Positions 12,046-23,749 of a stretch of DNA of 64,000 nucleotides are shown here, piece by piece. Every line of letters starts with the position of its first letter. Positions within the stretch are counted from its first letter, which is position 1. A model generated the notes under the pieces. The model searched no databases, was not told the DNA's origin, and was given only the letters and a program-made list of their open reading frames with translations. The position numbers and the translations under genes were made by a program. The DNA is from Vicia villosa. Lineage: Eukaryota > Streptophyta > Magnoliopsida > Fabales > Fabaceae. Location: assembly GCF_029867415.1 (NCBI RefSeq), contig NC_081183.1:59718336-59782335 (forward strand), given 5' to 3'.

Positions 12046-12885
12046 ATGATTGGCATGATTGAACCCAAGGCTTCGAATGGACATCGATTCATCCTGGTAG
12101 CAATTGATTATTTTACCAAGTGGGTAGAAGCTGCTTCATATTCTAATGTAACAAAGCAAGTTGTGGTTAGATTTATCAAGAACATCATCATTTGCAGATA
12201 TGGTGTACCGAGCAAGATCATCACTGATAATGGCTCGAATCTGAATAATAGCATGATGAGAGAACTGTGTGAAAGTTTAAAAATTGAACATCACAACTCT
12301 TCGCCTTATAGGCCAAAGATGAATGGAGTTGTTGAAGCAGCAAATAAGAACATTAACAAGATTGTGCAAAAGATCGTTGTTAAGTACAAGGACTGGCATG
12401 AGATGCTCCCATTTTCTTTGCATGGGTACCGTACATCTGTTCATACTTCAACCGGGGCGACCCCCTTTTCTTTGGTTTATGGTATGGAAGCGTTGCTCCC
12501 TGTTGAGGTTGAGATTCCATCATTGAGAGTTTTATTGGAAACCAAGTTATCTGAGGCTGAACGGTGTTAGAGCAGGTTTGATCAATTGAATTTGATAGAA
12601 GAAAAGAGAATGACGGCTTTATGCCATGGTCAGTTGTACCAGAAAAGAATGAAGAAAGCTTTTGATAAAAAGTTTCGACCTCGTGTATTCAGAGAAGGCG
12701 ACCTCGTGCTCAAAAAAATCTTGTCTTTCACCTCTGATTCAAGGGGCAAGTGGACTCCTAATTTTGAAGGACCATATATTGTTAAGAAAGCCCTCTCTGG
12801 AGGTGCATTAATTCTTGCAACTATGGATCGAGAAGAACTCCCATGTCCCGTGAATGCTGATGTAGTCAAGAAATACTTCGCCTAA
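12046..12885 (+). pseudogene. Ogre integrase catalytic core and C-terminus
   Basis: Integrase inserts the DNA copy into the genome. The DDE core is visible: Asp in VAIDYFTKW, Asp in TDNGSN, and Glu in NGVVEAANKN. The C-terminal domain (KILSFTSDSRGKWTPNFEGPY) ends at the stop 12883-12885. An in-frame TAG at 12568-12570 (in place of Gln) interrupts it. The three catalytic residues are present, so inactivation here rests on the stop. Confidence 0.8.
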
Positions 12886-13140
12886 AAATAATAAAAGAAC
12901 AGCTCGCTAAGTTGAAAACCCGAAAGGGCGGCTTAGGCAAAAAAGAGCGTCTCGGTGGATTGAAAACCCGAAAGGGCGGTCCAGGAAAAAATTAGAGACA
13001 AAAACAGAATAAAAACCCGGTGGATTGAAAACCCAAAAGGGCGGTCCAGGAAAAAGTTAGGGGTTCATGGCAAGTAACTACATCAGACAAGACTTGATCA
13101 TCAGCAGTCATCTGTTAATCATGAGAAGTTCAACACATAT
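12886..13140 (+). repeat. Short tandem repeats after integrase
   Basis: Three imperfect copies of a unit of about 55-60 bp contain 'gaaaacccgaaagggcgg' (about 12915, 12965 and 13025), each followed by 'ccaggaaaaa' or a close variant. It begins right after the integrase stop, in the 3' untranslated region. Confidence 0.7.
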
Positions 13141-14069
13141 CAACGGAAGCCTTTGCTCAGGAATTCCAAGTTGAGAGAGAGGATGGGGTCATTACATTTC
13201 AATGTAACTTTTCCACAAAATTACCACTTTCTAAACTTTGTAATCATCCATGGGGTCTCGCCTTTTGCAGACTACCATTCCATTATTAAAGTTTTAGCCT
13301 TTACCCTTTATTGGCAATCTTATTTCTTTCATATCTCTCAAAATGTCATTTATTGTTGATAGTACTTTTTGAAACAAAGAGAAAATTGATTTCAACAAAA
13401 TCTTTTTGAAAAATATAAAAGAAGTTTTGTTTTGATTTATGAGTGCATTACAAGGAATGGATATGTTGATATATTCAGATGCAAAAGAGTAAGAATGTAT
13501 TCCAGATGGTGTACCTTTGGCCTGGTTGAAATGTGATGTAGAACTCGGCTATTCTGTTCCAATGTTTCCTCAGTGTTGGGTAGCATTTATTCTAAAGCCA
13601 TCAAGAGTTTGATATAGCAATTTTTGATCCTGTTTGTGGATGATACCTCGAGTGTTCAGCTCGAGACATGCTTGATTATGTAATCTATCTCTTGAGTTAA
13701 TCCTTGTGCTAAGTTGTGGCAGCATATGCATCATTAACATGCATCAAAAATAGTCATGCATTCATATTTGCTATCATGAAGTTTACTGTCAATCAGATTT
13801 CTCTTTCATTTAGAGTTGTCTGTAGGCATAAAATACTCACTTTCCTTGAAATCACCACTGATTTTGTTTCTATGTGGATAATATGTTTCAGTTATTCTGT
13901 TCAGATGCTTACAAACAGAAATCTAGTGGGTTATTCCCTCACTTGATCTGGTCTTATTTGGCAGTTTCTTTCCATTTGGCCATGGATTGAATTTTGGTCG
14001 CTGGATGAGGAATGTTGAAATTGTGCATTTGTGTTTGCACCCTCAAAAAGAAAAGCAAAGTATTTTTGA
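13141..14069 (+). other. Ogre 3' untranslated region, no feature seen
   Basis: A/T-rich non-coding sequence. The two short ORFs at 13153 and 13716 have no recognisable domain and I do not regard them as genes. Confidence 0.5.
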
Positions 14070-15143
14070 TTGTTCTCCACCGTCAGTGGTACGTCGGTGC
14101 ATCTCTCCTCACCTTCAGTGGAACGTTGGTGTATCTTAGTGTATTTTCATCGCCAGTGGTACGTCGATGTATTTCTCTTTAACACCTTCAGTGGAACGTT
14201 GGTGTATCTTATTATTTCATCGTCAATGGCACGTCGATGTATATATTTTCATACCTTCAGTGGAACGATGGTATTTGTTATCGTCAATGGTACGGCGATA
14301 CATCTCTTTTCTACCTCCAGTGGAACGTTGGTAGCTCACCTTCAGTGGAACATTGGTGTATATTGTTATTTTCATCGTCAATGGCACGTCGATGTATGCA
14401 TCTCTTCATATCATCAGTGGAACGATGGTATATTTTATCGTCAATGGTACGGCGGTATATCTCTTTTCTACCTCCAGTGGAACGTTGGTAGCTCACCTTC
14501 AGTGGAATGTTGGTGTATCTTGTTATTTTCATCGTCAATGGTACGTCGATGTATATATTTTCATACCTTCAGTGGAACGATGGTATATGTTATCGTCAAT
14601 GGTACGGCAATACGTCTCTTTTCTACCTCCAGTGGAACGTTGGTAGCTCACCTTCAGTGGAACGTTGGTGTATCTTATTATTTCATCGTCAATGGTACGT
14701 CGATGTATATATTTTCATATCATCAGTGGAACGATGGTATATGTTATCGTCAATGGCACGGGGATATATCTCTCTCACCTTCAGTAGAACGTTGTTGTAT
14801 CTTGTTATTTTCATCGTCAATGGCACGTCGATGCATATCTTTTCATATCATCAGTGGAACGATGGTATATGTTATCGTCAATGGTACGGCGATACATCTC
14901 TTTTTTACCTCCAGTGGAACGTTGGTAGCTCACCTTCAGTGGAACGTTCGTGTATCTTATTATTTTATCGTCAATGGTACGGCGGTACATTTCTTTTCTT
15001 CCTCCAGTGGAACGTTGGTTGCCCACCTTCAGTGGAACGTTGGTGTATATTGTTATATTTTCATCGTCACTGGTACGTCGATGCATTTCTATCATCAGTG
15101 GAACGATGGTGTGTTTTCTATTAATGAAAGATTGGTATTCTAA
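14070..15143 (+). repeat. Higher-order minisatellite in the Ogre 3' UTR
   Basis: Short units of about 30-35 bp alternate between a 'cagtggaacgttggt' form and a 'gtcaatggtacgtcgatgtat' form. Together they make a higher-order unit of roughly 155 bp; the 'cttcagtggaac(a/g)ttggtgtat' step recurs near 14340, 14497, 14651, 14780 and 14934. All three plus frames stay open for long stretches because the unit lacks stops; the 357-codon frame is a by-product and not a gene. Tat/Ogre elements often carry such arrays here. Confidence 0.85.
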
Positions 15144-15480
15144 TTCCCCAGTAGAAGAGGATGCATATTTTCTCATCCCTAGTGAAAGAGGATGCCTCCC
15201 TTTTTTCTCTCATCCCTAGTGAAAGGTGGTGCTTTAACCTCTCTGGTGCAAAATGTTTTCCCCAGTGAAGTTTCTTTTCCGAGGAAAATCCCGTCTCTCC
15301 AACAAAGTCTTGTTTCCCAAGTGGAGTCCTTCCCGCAACACATTTGCTTTCCCTAGTGGATTTCCTTTTCCTCCCCAGTGGTGTTTTATTTCATCATCAT
15401 ATGCATTCATTAAACATTGCATTGCATCTTAGGTTCAAAAATTGTGTGTTTTATATATTTAAGTCTCTTCAATCTCGTCA
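15144..15480 (+). repeat. Degenerate 'cccagtg' repeats
   Basis: Irregular copies of a 'ccctagtgaaagaggatgc' / 'ccccagtgg' theme run from 15145 to about 15385 and look like a decayed continuation of the array before the LTR. Confidence 0.55.
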
Positions 15481-15491
15481 AAACAAAGATT

Positions 15492-18400
15492 TGCAGTCAT
15501 ACCCCAATTTTTGACCCTAAGATCATACATCATTTGCAGTTTAATCACTAATCAAGAGCACCATTGTGAAGCTCTATCTTTGGTACTGTGATTATCTCTG
15601 AGGGGAATTACTGAGCATTTCTAGTTTTTATTTGTTTATTACTAACCAAAATTCAAAAATATGCTCTCTTGTCTCTTTTGTTTGTATTTTACAGGTAAAA
15701 GATCGGGCAAAAATCAAAATAGTGCAAGAAGAAAATTTTTGAAAATTTGAAGGTGGAAATCGATTTACCCGTATGGGAAATCGATTTCCTGTGCGCAAAA
15801 TTCAAAAATATAAGGAGGGAAGTGTGACATCATTTTGGCACCTATTTTCTTTGATCATTTTTGCCATTTTACCAATTTTCCACCTCACCAAAATTAATTC
15901 CCTTCATTAAACCCATTTTAACCTCATTTTACCATTTAAACACCAATTAAGCACAAATTGATTACCAAATTCAAAAAGACCAAATTGCCACTACTCTTGC
16001 TCCCATCCTATAAATAGAGGTCTCTACTCCCTCATTTCTCAAGCTTGGAGAGCCCAAAAATTGCTTGCAAATTCATTTCTCACCCTTTCCAAAACCCTCA
16101 CCCAAAGTTCATTTTCATAGAATTAGTGAGATTCACATTGAATCTTACTAATTTTGAACTAACCCTCCTACATTTCTCTCTTTTCTTTGGTTGTTCATAT
16201 CCAATTGTGAAAGATCTACACACTTTGTGCTTGTTCTTGAAGCTACTTCAACATTTTGATTCAAGAATTGGTAAATTCCTAAATTCTAAGATGTAGATCT
16301 TTGTTGCTTGTGTTCAATGCATCTTTGATGCTATATTGGTCCTATTTGATGGTGATTTGGTGGAAAATTCGTGCTCCAATGGATATGTGATCATATAAGG
16401 TGTTTGTATGTTTGTCTAAATCAAGTTTTATAGTTCATAATGCTGTTTTTTTGAAAACTGTGCGCAGGAAATCGATTTCCTACAGAGGGAAATCGATTTC
16501 CATTCTGTTTTTTGCGCCTGATTTGGGTTCTGCAGGCAGGAAATCGATTTCCTACAGAGGTAAATCGATTTCCAGTGAGGCAGAATGCTTGTTTTTGCTA
16601 TTTTTGACTTGTTTTTGGTTCTATTTCTTCTCCTACTCCATTCTTTTGATATTTTCTTTGAATCACAAATTAGAGACCTAATTTCTCTCTAATATCAATG
16701 GACTTAGGGCGTCGATAGGATGGGAATCCAAATCCGCAAAATTAAGTGATTGAAATTATGGATGAAAGGAGCTTTTAATGTGGTTCCATCTTTTGTTTCT
16801 TTTTATTTTGATCGATGAAAGTCTTAATACTTTGAGAATTCTTATGGATTCTTGGTAAAGACTAGGTCGCTCCTTATTTTCTTTTCATGCGTTATTGCTT
16901 TCGGAAAATGATCTACATATCGTTTTCTAGCATGCATTAGCACATAAAGTTTTGACCGACCTCGTTGTAGGGTGATTTCTACATAAATCACTTGGCGATC
17001 TGCTTAACATAGTGCAATATTTCGTGTCCCGAATAAAAAAAAAGATCAAATATGGAAGAGAATTGTATGCGGTTGATTTAAGACTTATGGAGGTTTATCG
17101 TGTAGTCGCTATGATTTTATCAAGCTTCTGATAAATGTCCATTGAATTTAAATCCGAGAACATCCTTCACTCACCATCGATCTTTCTTACTAACTTTGAT
17201 AACATACTTGACAAGTTTCAAGATGGTTATCTTTAACATCTAACAATTGACTTTAATTTCCGCAATTTATTATATTGCTCTTTATATTTTGCTTCATGCT
17301 TTATCATTTCATCATATTTATATTCCGTTATTTTCTCTTTGTCCATTTGGACACTTTGTTTATGTTTCCGCTATTTTCTTTTTGTCCACTTGGACCATAC
17401 TATACTCTTATTCTAAAACACTAATAATGAACAAAAATTTAAATAACACATAAGACTCTCTTTCGGACTATTGGTTACTATCCCGAGCATTTTGGAGATC
17501 CGGACTTATGGACTTAGTGTCTATGGACCCTTATTCTATTATTACTCTGTGGTTGTTCTGTCTCTCTGGCATTGGATTGTTTTCTGTTTGTGTATGCAGG
17601 TATTTCCTTGAAAGTCCTTGATGGTTAATTCCAAGGCATTGAGATAAGGATTTTACCCGAAAACAGCCGTTACTCTGCCCGATTTTTGTCAGAATTTTAA
17701 TGTGCTTAATGCAAAGTGGTGCTAAAGATAATAAGTTCATCTGGATCCCCAAGTGATAATGTGTTGGTATTAATAGTCTAAAGGATGGGAAATCTACCTT
17801 GACCCATAATGTCAAGTGTTGGCTTCTTCTTCGGTTAGACTGTTCTATTCCTTAGCTTTTATTTTACGCACTAGGTTAGCCTCTTCATCTCCTCCCTTCT
17901 TAGATTTTCAAAATCTTCTCCCTTTTTCAAAAAATCTTCTTATGTTTGTAAAATACCTTTTCAAAACCTTTTCTTTAAAAAATATCTTTTGCCCTTAGTG
18001 GCTTTTCTTCAAAAGTTTAGACACGATTAATTGTTGTAGTGAGTTGCGATACCCCACGATTTTGAAATTGATTGATATAATGAGATCTTTTCCGCGTGAG
18101 AGAGCTAGTGGCATACTCGTTGATTTTATCCGAGTTGGAGCCCTTCTTTCATTAGCGGTGCAAAGAACTCGTTTGTTCTCATGCTCAAGTTCAATGGCTG
18201 AGTATTTCTCTTCGACGATGATAAATTGTCTATTCGTTTTTGAAACGTTTTCCCTTTAAGCGGAACTACATTAGCTCTGACTTCTCCATTGCACCGAGGA
18301 GGTATGTAGGCACAAATCTTAACGCTTTGCCGAGCTTATTTTAAAAATAAAACAAACCCTTTTTTAACACACACGACACAGATTTTCAAAAATGGTTCCT

Positions 18401-18621
18401 GTGGAGTACCACAGATATGAGGGGTGCTTAAAACCTTCCCCTTGTATAATCAACACCCGAACCTGAGTTCTCTTTTTGTTTTAAAAACAAACTTTGGGTT
18501 TTCGTCGTTCTTTTCCCTTTTCCTTTGGAAACAATAAAGCGCGGTAGCGACTTTCATTGAAATATTGAGTCGAGTCAATCCTATGGCTTCAATAACGTTC
18601 ATCGATCTTCTAGAGGTTACA
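15492..18621 (+). repeat. 3' LTR of the plus-strand Ogre-like element
   Basis: It begins around TGCAGTCATACCCC, with the 'accccaatttttgacc' stretch seen at other Ogre-type LTR starts (45911; a variant at 27256), and ends GGTTACA at 18621. A TATA box (CCTATAAATAGAG, 16008-16020) marks the end of U3. The U5 end (18380-18560) shows the 'gtgcttaaaaccttcccc' and 'gcggtagcgacttt' signature. It shares with the 45911 LTR the segment 'tcgtgtagtcgctatgatt' (about 17097-17115), which is the target into which the CACTA at 48073 inserted in the other copy. The exact start could be a few bases off. Confidence 0.8.
15755..16573 (+). repeat. Paired GGAAATCGATTTCC palindrome boxes in the LTR
   Basis: Six copies of the 14-bp palindrome or one-mismatch variants occur in three pairs: 15755/15776, 16467/16488 and 16539/16559. 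The members of the last two pairs are separated by 'tacagag'. The first pair lies in U3 and the other two downstream of the TATA box. Confidence 0.8.
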
Positions 18622-20136
18622 GGTGTGCTTCTTAATTAAGCATATGGTCTCCTATTTTCAATACGTATGTTTACGATACACTGACTTGAAGTCACTTCTG
18701 GTGCCTAAACAATCTATTAGAAGTTTCAAAGATATTACATATTACGAGCAACAACTATATGTGCTTTAAATTTAAATACAAGAATCAAATATCTTGCAGA
18801 CTTCTTTTCTTTAACTTCTGGATGAGGTCTTCTTCTTCTGTAAGAAGATCAAGAGTGACAGCTCTATAATTGAATTGCTTCTTCAGGTTATCTTCATCTT
18901 CTTCTTGAATACTGATTATGAAGCTTGTTACAGCTAATAACACATTTAATGATCATAAGCAAACATGAAACACTTCTTCGAGCAACAACTCAGTGTATTC
19001 AGTTTCTCAAGTCATTCTATGGGAATAATGTATGAGTTGATCAAGTATTAGTGAACTTCTGATAACTCCAGTGGAGAATACTGCTAAACAGCAAAGATTT
19101 CTTCTTCAATTCTTCTATGATTTCTTCACGTAGGCTTATGATTAGTTTATGACAACACTATGGATTGATTCATCACATACTGAGTATGTGTTGCCTCTTG
19201 TGTAACTTCTGAAGCATGGTTTCTTGCAGCTTCTTTTCTGCTTTCATGCTCAGCTTCTCTCTACAAATTTTCTCTCAAGGTTTTTCTTTTTCAGCACTTT
19301 GTGGATGCACCATGGATACACATTTTGGATACACACTTGATGCACTTTGGGTGTATGAATGGACACACACTCAAGTTTGAAGTTTGATTTATATATATAG
19401 CTTGATGAGTTGTTACCGTTGAGATTTGTTGAATATTGCTTTGAATGCTTTATCTCGATTGAATCATGAATGACAAGTGTTGTTTACTGCAGAGCCTTAT
19501 CCCTAGCATAATGATAGTTGGTAGCGTGTTTTTCTTGGTTCAAGTTGCTTCTCCAACGCATTGCATGTCGCTTGCTTTTTCAATCAACCTTGGGAGTTGT
19601 TCCATTTTATTGTTGTAATCGTTTTCCTAATGATGATGTTTGTAACGGTTCTCCCTTAGATTCTGAAACTCTGGTTTTCTCCTTTCAAGACTGTTTCTAT
19701 ATGGTAGCTTGTTTTCTTGTACTTTATGGACCAAGAATATATGTCATGCGTTTGTCTCTGCTTTTGATCAAAGCTAGTTGATTTTGAAGCTTTGAATCTT
19801 CTGACTACTGAGTTATGAGCGTCTTTGTAGATGTTTCTGTAGACGATGATGTTACTTGTCCTCTTGACAGAACTTATTCTTTTGTATGAAGACTTGATCT
19901 TCTGTCTTCACTTGTTGAGTTTATGCGTTGTAACTTCAGAACTTTTGATCTTCTACGTGTGTGATCTTCTGATGTTGCAAGACTTCTTGCAACTGATTTT
20001 TCTTGTTCATTTTCTTTGAAGCTTCTGATGTCCTTTCTGATTGAGTTGTTGTGTATGTTGTAAAGATGTTGTAAAGGACTTTGACACTATATCTTCACAC
20101 TCAATGAATACATAGATTCTCAATCTTGTTCTAACA
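18622..20136 (-). repeat. SIRE/Maximus-like Ty1/copia LTR fragment
   Basis: Read on the minus strand it starts TGTTAGAACAAG at 20136, the same start as the SIRE-like solo LTR at 20181. It shares the layout of that LTR: a 'taccgttg' segment and 'aatgcttt' before a TATA box (about 19390-19400). No coding region or primer site is visible. The left side is cut at 18621 by the Ogre LTR. The right side abuts Tekay LTR sequence at 20137, so it probably inserted into that LTR; the matching target duplication would lie beyond the Ogre element. Confidence 0.5.
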
Positions 20137-21572
20137 AAAGTACCTCTTCTTCTAGTTTCTCCCAATTTTGCTTTTTCCTCTGTTAGAACAAGAAATGTTC
20201 TGATCAATATTCTTAGTTTTAATGATAACATTAAGTATGAATTTTGTATAAGACAATGTGGTACTCTAATCCTTCACGTTTTCCATTTCAGGAAAAGTAT
20301 AAAAGAGTATGCACAAATCAGCATTCAGAAGCACTGACCCAGAAGTTCTGGATGGCTTCATCAGAACATGGTCTCGCAAGACATCAGAAGATGGTCCTGC
20401 AGAATCAGAACATGATCTGGAAAGCATCAGAAGATGGTAGTCAGAAGTGAAAGCTCTGAAGCTCTGATGGTATCACTCTCAAAGCACTTCAAGTATGAAG
20501 ACAGAAGTTGCATCTGCACCAAAGTTAAAGACTCTGAAATTCAAACGTCTATTCTACACATTCTGAGTCCAGAAGAAAGTACAAGATGAAAAGGATGTAA
20601 CGTCAAATCTCTGGCTGACAAAAGGAATGTTAGAAGCTATAAAAGTCAAAGTCAGTAAAAGTAGCGAAAGCATGGCTCGAGGTAGTTGACAAAAGTGTGA
20701 AACATTAAATGCAGCGTTGTACTATTCACGCAAAGCATTAAATGCTCCCAACGGTCATTTCCTCTCAAGTGCATATATATAGAAGTTCCATTCAGAAGCA
20801 TCATACAACACTCTTGCGTAAATACACTGAAACGCTGTCAAACTGAAAAATCAAAGAAGAACTTCATCTTCAACCTCACAACTTTGTAATATCTTAGTGA
20901 GTGTTAAGAACTAAAACTTAAGAGAAATATCACTTTGTGATTACAGCTTTATTAGAAGAAAGTTATACTCTAGTAAACATTTATTTTACATTGATTGTAA
21001 AAGGATTTCCTAGAGTGATCAAGTTGTTATCTATAGACTCTAGAAGACTTAGAGGGTATCTAAGTGGAGAACCATTGTAATCAGTTTGATTAGTGGATTA
21101 AATCCTCGATTGAGGTAAATCACCTTGTCAGGGGTGGACTGGAGTAGTTTAGTTAACAACAAATCAGGATAAAAATAATTGTGTTCTTTATTTTTTATCT
21201 ACCATTTTGAGAAGTTACACTTATTCAATCTCCCCTTTCTAAGTGTTTTTCACTCCTTCATCCTCCTCTTTCTCTTCTCATCTCTTAAGTCCTCTCTTTA
21301 CCAAATGATAATGTTATGAAAAGTGACGTAACCCTTACTATCTCCTTTATCTCTAATTGGGCGTAGTAACACTTACTACCCATCATTTCTATTTCAACTA
21401 TTTAGGCCCTTTAACATATTATCTCATTATACAACTAATAGTCTAAATTAATCTAATTAGCACCAAACACCAATTTAATTAATTATTATACCACCAAATA
21501 ATTAAATAAGTAATTAACAAAAACACCAAATTAGATAACTATTAAAATAGCTAATAAAATTGGGATGTTAAA
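20137..21572 (-). repeat. 3' LTR remnant of the Tekay-type element, interrupted
   Basis: Two pieces (20137-20180 and 21261-21572) match the central Tekay LTR near 35445-35490 and 35490-35774, in register. They are separated by the SIRE-like solo LTR 20181-21260. The terminal base pattern is mutated (gttaaa in place of gttaca at the edge). The rest of this LTR is displaced to the left by other insertions. Confidence 0.75.
20181..21260 (+). repeat. SIRE/Maximus-like Ty1/copia solo LTR
   Basis: The sequence starts TGTTAGAACAAG and ends CACTCCTTCA (1080 bp). It is flanked by perfect 5-bp target duplications TCCTC at 20176-20180 and 21261-21265. No internal region is present. A TATA box (tatatatagaag) lies at about 20771-20782. 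The near-terminal 'cttgtcaggggtggactgg' segment is typical of SIRE-type LTRs in legumes. The host LTR sequence continues in register across it. Confidence 0.85.
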
Positions 21573-21587
21573 ACTCTCCCCCACTTA
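21573..21587 (-). other. Polypurine tract of the Tekay-type element
   Basis: The minus strand reads a purine run (agtgggggagagtt) immediately before the 3' LTR edge. The equivalent tract of the second unit lies at 35775-35786. Confidence 0.6.
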
Positions 21588-21609
21588 AAAGATTTTCGTC
21601 CTTGAAAAT

Positions 21610-23030
21610 TACCTCAAGTGAACAACTATGGATATGAATCCTTCATCTCACTCTCGAGTTCCCACGTCACATTGCCCTCGGTTGGTCCTCCCCAAATCAA
21701 TTTTACCAAAGCGATATCCTTACCACGAAGTTTCCTTCACTTCACGATCCTCGATCTGCCCAGGCGATGTCTCAACCGTCAAGCTATCCCTTACTTGAAC
21801 ATCATCCAATTAAACAACATGCGATGGATCCGCAATGTACCTCCTCAATTGAGAGACATGGAACACATCATGAAGATTAGAAATTGATGATGGTAATGCA
21901 ATCCAATATGCCACCTCACCTACTCTCTTAGAAATCTGATAAGGACCAATGACATGTGGCGTCAATATACGCGACATCAAAGCTCTGCCAACACCCGTTA
22001 CCAGAGTAACCCTAAGGAACACATGATCATCCTTCTCAAACTCAATTGCCTTCATTCTCTTATCATGATAACTCTTCTGACGACTCTAAGAAGCCTTTAT
22101 CTTCTCCCGAATTATCTTAATCTTATTCGTAGTTTGTTAAACTATCTCGGGTCCAACCACATCACTCTCTCCAGGTTCATACCAACACAAAGGCATCCTA
22201 CAACTCCTACCATACAAAGCCTTAAAATGTGTCATTCCAATACTCAAATGGAAACTATTGTTATAAGTAAACTCAATTAAAGGAAAGAAACTGTCCCAAG
22301 TTCCTCCTTGTTCCAAAACACAAGACCTCAAAAGATCCTCAAGAAACTAAATCGTCCACTCCGTTTGATCATCACTTTGTGAATGATACGCCGAAACTCA
22401 AACGCAACTAAGTACCCAAATGTTTTTTCAAACCTTCCCAAAATCTCGAAGTAAACCTCAAATCTCTATCAGAAACAATACTCGACGGAATACCATGCAA
22501 ACAAAAAATCTTCTCAGTGTATAACTTCGCAAGTATCTCCATTAAATAATCCATCCTCATCGGAATAAAGTGGGCAGATTTCGTCAATCTATCCATAATA
22601 ACCTAAATCGCTTCACAATTACTCAAAGTTTTCGGCAAACCCGAAACAAAAACCATCGAGATACTATCCCACTTCCACTCAGGAATATATAACTGTTGCA
22701 TCAAACCAGACGGTTTTTGATGTTTAATCTTTAACTTCTGACAAGTCAGACAAGAATACACAAATTCACCAATATCCTTCTTCAGACCCTGCCACCAAAA
22801 TAATTTCCTCAAATCTTGATACATCTTAGTAGCTCCAGGATGAATACTCAAACCACTTCGATGACCTTCATCAAAAATCCTCTTCTTCAAATCTGCTACA
22901 TCCGGAATACAAGCTCGATCATGACACCTCATAACACCATTCTCATCAATCCGAAAATCACCACCTTTTCCTTGATTAATCAATTTCATCTTGTCAACCA
23001 ATCTCAAATCCGATTTCTGACCTTCTCTAA
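21610..23030 (-). pseudogene. Tekay integrase and chromodomain, degenerate
   Basis: Fragments read on the minus strand in order: an HHCC zinc domain (GHRSGLSIHPGATKMY, then CLTCQKLK) at 23007-22603; the catalytic core with the first Asp in MDRLTKSAHF (22596) and the second in VSDRDLRF; a Glu-bearing QTEWTI segment ending in TAG at 22347-22349; then FLPLIEFTYNN-like sequence and a C-terminal GPYQISKRVG region. A chromodomain follows (KLIWGGPTEGNVTWE, about 21640-21700). Stops and frame changes separate the pieces. Integrases with chromodomains target heterochromatin. Confidence 0.8.
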
Positions 23031-23749
23031 TCTCATCAAGAATACCATAATAAGCTTCAACATACCAAGCTTAACACGTGAAGAAGTCGCTTCACAAACC
23101 AAACTCAAATCTCGAAATTGTTTCAACAATTCCAATTCTTGCATCATCAACATCGACATATGCAATGATTTCCTACTTAATGCATCGGTTACAACATTCG
23201 CTTTTCCGGAATGGTAATTCAAACCAAAATCATAGTCTTTCAAGAATTCCAACCATCTTCTTTGTCTTATATTCAACTCTTTTTGATCAAACAGGTATTT
23301 CAAACTCTTTTGATCACTGTACGCATCAAATCTCGATCCAAACAAATAATGCCTCCAAAGTTTCAAAACAAACACAACAGCAGCTAACTCTAAATCATGT
23401 GTCGGGTAATTCTTCTCATGAACTTTAAGTTGCATTGAAGCATAAGCTACCACTTGTAGAATTTGCATTAACACACCTCTTAAACCCATAAAATAAGCAT
23501 CACAATACACAGCAAACAGTTCCAAAGGGTCCGGAAAAATCAAAATAGGAGCAGTTGTCATCCTTCTCTTAAGCTCTTGAAAATTAGCCTCACATTGCGA
23601 AATCCAAATAAAAACTTGACCTTTCCTAGTCAATTGGGTCAACGATATATATAACTTATAAAATACTTCAATGAATTTCCTGTAATAACCAGTCAAACCA
23701 AGGAAACTTCTAATCTCTAAGACAGACTTCGGAGCTTCCCATTGAGATA
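23004..23749 (-). pseudogene. Tekay RT thumb, connection and RNase H
   Basis: After the solo LTR the frame resumes with [20 protein letters not shown], followed by RNase H motifs (YCDAYFMG, then [21 protein letters not shown] and the DALSRK end). Asp, Glu and Asp of RNase H are visible. The split from the RT part lies exactly at the duplicated AGATA. The first residues of the apparent ORF at 23786 come from the LTR and are not part of the protein. Confidence 0.8.

Larger units (their letters stand above)
5030..18621 (+). mobile_element. Ogre-like Ty3/gypsy element, plus strand (5' part missing)
   Basis: The order is ORF1 C-terminal part, gag, protease, intron, RT, RNase H, archaeal-type RNase H, integrase, repeat-rich 3' untranslated region and 3' LTR. 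The 5' LTR and ORF1 start are displaced off the left edge by the minus-strand Ogre insertion ending at 5029. Several stops and frameshifts make it non-autonomous. Its 3' LTR ends at TTACA (18621), and the next five bases (ggtgt) would be the target duplication. Confidence 0.85.

Noticed and set aside
14070..15143. A 357-codon ORF (and overlapping ORFs) as a repeat protein gene
   Set aside because: All three plus frames are open because the tandem unit lacks stops; it lies in an Ogre 3' UTR, with no promoter or domain.
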